From Burkholderiales bacterium (GTDB taxonomy: Bacteria; Pseudomonadota; Gammaproteobacteria; Burkholderiales; Burkholderiaceae_C): a stretch of 64,000 nt of DNA. Each line of letters begins with the position of its first letter. The first letter of the stretch is position 1. Below, in pieces: positions 63,136 to 64,000 of this stretch. The stretch covers positions 124,001 through 188,000 of the forward strand of contig JACRNC010000021.1 of the NCBI GenBank assembly GCA_016219375.1, written 5' to 3'. The notes under the pieces were generated by a model. That model searched no databases. It was not told the DNA's origin and worked only from the letters and a program-made list of their open reading frames with translations. A program made the translations under genes and the position numbers.

Positions 63136-63585
63136 ATGGCCCGTCGCCCTGCCCCGCCGCCGTCCTCGCCGGACAGCCCCGACGACATCGAGCTGCAGTT
63201 CTACGAGGCGCTGCGCCAGGCGGACATCGACAAGCTCATGAGCCTGTGGGCCGACGAGGACGAGATCGCCTGCGTGCACCCGGGCGGCCCGCGCGTGCTG
63301 GGCCCGCAGGCCGTGCGCGCCAGCTTCGAGAGCATCTTCTCGCACGGTGCGGTGGACGTGCAGCCCGAGGCCGTGCGCCGCCTGGTCACGCATGCCTGCG
63401 CGGTGCACCACATGGTCGAGCGCGTGCAGGGCCTCACCCGCGAGGGCCCGCAGACGGCATACGTGGTGGCCACCAACGTCTACGTGCGCACGCCGCTGGG
63501 CTGGCGCATGCTGGTCCACCACGCCAGCCCGGGCACCGACGAGTCCGGCGCCGAGCTGGGTGACAACGGCGCGCTGCTGCACTGA
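63136..63585 (+). CDS. SnoaL/NTF2-like protein
   Basis: A 149-residue soluble protein with the NTF2-like cone fold of DUF4440/SnoaL proteins: DIELQFYEALRQADIDKLMS, LWADEDEIACVHPGGPRVLG and a final strand WRMLVHHASPG. Such proteins are small enzymes or ligand binders. It begins 5 bases after purU stops, so it is probably co-transcribed. No catalytic role can be assigned. Confidence 0.85.
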   Translation: MARRPAPPPSSPDSPDDIELQFYEALRQADIDKLMSLWADEDEIACVHPGGPRVLGPQAVRASFESIFSHGAVDVQPEAVRRLVTHACAVHHMVERVQGLTREGPQTAYVVATNVYVRTPLGWRMLVHHASPGTDESGAELGDNGALLH

Positions 63586-63672
63586 CAGCACGACAGGCTG
63601 TGGCAGCCCAGTCGGCCCTCACTGCCCCGGGTTTCGCGCCGCCTCCGACACGCCGCTGCCGATCATCGCCAC

Positions 63673-64000
63673 ATGGACAGCTACCGCTCGCCGCCGTGGC
63701 TTGTCGCCCCGGGCACCTGGGGCGGCAACCTGCAGACCATCTGGCCCGCGCTCTTCGCCCAGGCCGGCGGTCCGCCTCCGAGCTGGCGGCGCGAGCGCTG
63801 GCCCACGCCGGACGGCGACTTCATCGACGTCGATCGGCTGGAGCCGGATGTGGGCGCCGATGCGATGCCCGCCGCAGGCCGGCCGTTGCTCGTCCTCTTC
63901 CACGGCCTGGAGGGCTCCTCGGCCAGCCACTACGCCCGTGCGTTCGGCGCCTGGGCGCGCAGCCAGGGCTGGCGCTATGCCGTCCCGCACTTTCGCGGCT
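63673..64000 (+). CDS. YheT-type alpha/beta hydrolase, 3' end outside the window
   Basis: N-terminal 109 residues of an alpha/beta hydrolase of the YheT (UPF0017) family, cut by the window edge. The oxyanion segment LLVLFHGLEGSSASHYARAF and the preceding strand order fit the family, as does APGTWGGNLQTIWPALF near the start. The nucleophile serine and the rest of the triad lie beyond the window. The ATG at 63673 follows 87 non-coding bases. Confidence 0.88.
   Translation, partial: MDSYRSPPWLVAPGTWGGNLQTIWPALFAQAGGPPPSWRRERWPTPDGDFIDVDRLEPDVGADAMPAAGRPLLVLFHGLEGSSASHYARAFGAWARSQGWRYAVPHFRG

Overview
High-GC chromosomal DNA from a betaproteobacterium, most likely order Burkholderiales (Rubrivivax/Leptothrix/Ideonella-like). 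This placement is an inference. It rests on very strong G/C third-position bias, the tpiA-secG-tRNA-Leu(GAG)-nuoA..N order, and several small families common in that order (DUF2818 and DUF1178 behind nuoN, a TIGR04438-like Trp-rich protein). No rRNA, CRISPR array, insertion sequence or prophage was seen. The window looks like stable core genome with one nitrogen-regulated accessory unit.

Layout. 1-5.9 kb (minus): cbb3 oxidase cluster ccoI-S-N-O-Q-P, with ccoP cut by the window edge and an FNR-type box before ccoN. 6-12 kb: DUF192, DUF2892, chorismate synthase, CBS protein, YihY, DUF2069 and a GlcD-like FAD oxidase. 12-28.3 kb (minus): all fourteen NADH:quinone oxidoreductase genes, nuoA to nuoN, followed by DUF2818, Nudix and DUF1178 genes. 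28.5-33.8 kb (minus): tRNA-Leu, secG, tpiA, a quinone-oxidoreductase-like MDR gene, and pnp-rpsO with a strong hairpin in the pnp leader. 34.2-35.9 kb: Hsp20 and tsaD.

36-40.2 kb is the most interesting part. A NasT-type ANTAR regulator precedes an nrtABC nitrate ABC-transporter operon. Its leader holds a perfect NtrC-type palindrome, a sigma-54 promoter, two hairpins with identical AACGGC loops (the ANTAR RNA target) and an intrinsic terminator: a complete nitrogen-controlled antitermination switch. Just after nrtC lies a second, better sigma-54 promoter. It is followed by about 112 nt of structured non-coding sequence ending in a one-sided intrinsic terminator, before the convergent lgt gene. 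This is a candidate sigma-54-dependent small RNA with two anti-Shine-Dalgarno-like CU boxes.

40.2-49 kb: lgt, a LysR regulator divergent from ilvD across a perfect LysR box, a Trp-rich small protein, a cytochrome c, an MHS transporter with a large soluble insert, and acetyl-CoA synthetase. 49.2-55.4 kb: a Mrp-type Na+(K+)/H+ antiporter operon with fused A/B subunits. 55.4-64 kb: class I fumarase, a YqjD/E/K-like module, a ferredoxin-type reductase, an SDR protein, ilvE, a CHCC zinc-finger protein, purU, an NTF2-like protein and a truncated YheT-type hydrolase.

The gene content describes a respiring, probably microaerobically flexible heterotroph: complex I feeds quinone, cbb3 serves low oxygen, Mrp exchanges the proton gradient for cation gradients, and Acs and fumarase link to the TCA cycle. 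Function calls come from reading motifs and family knowledge; no database search was run.
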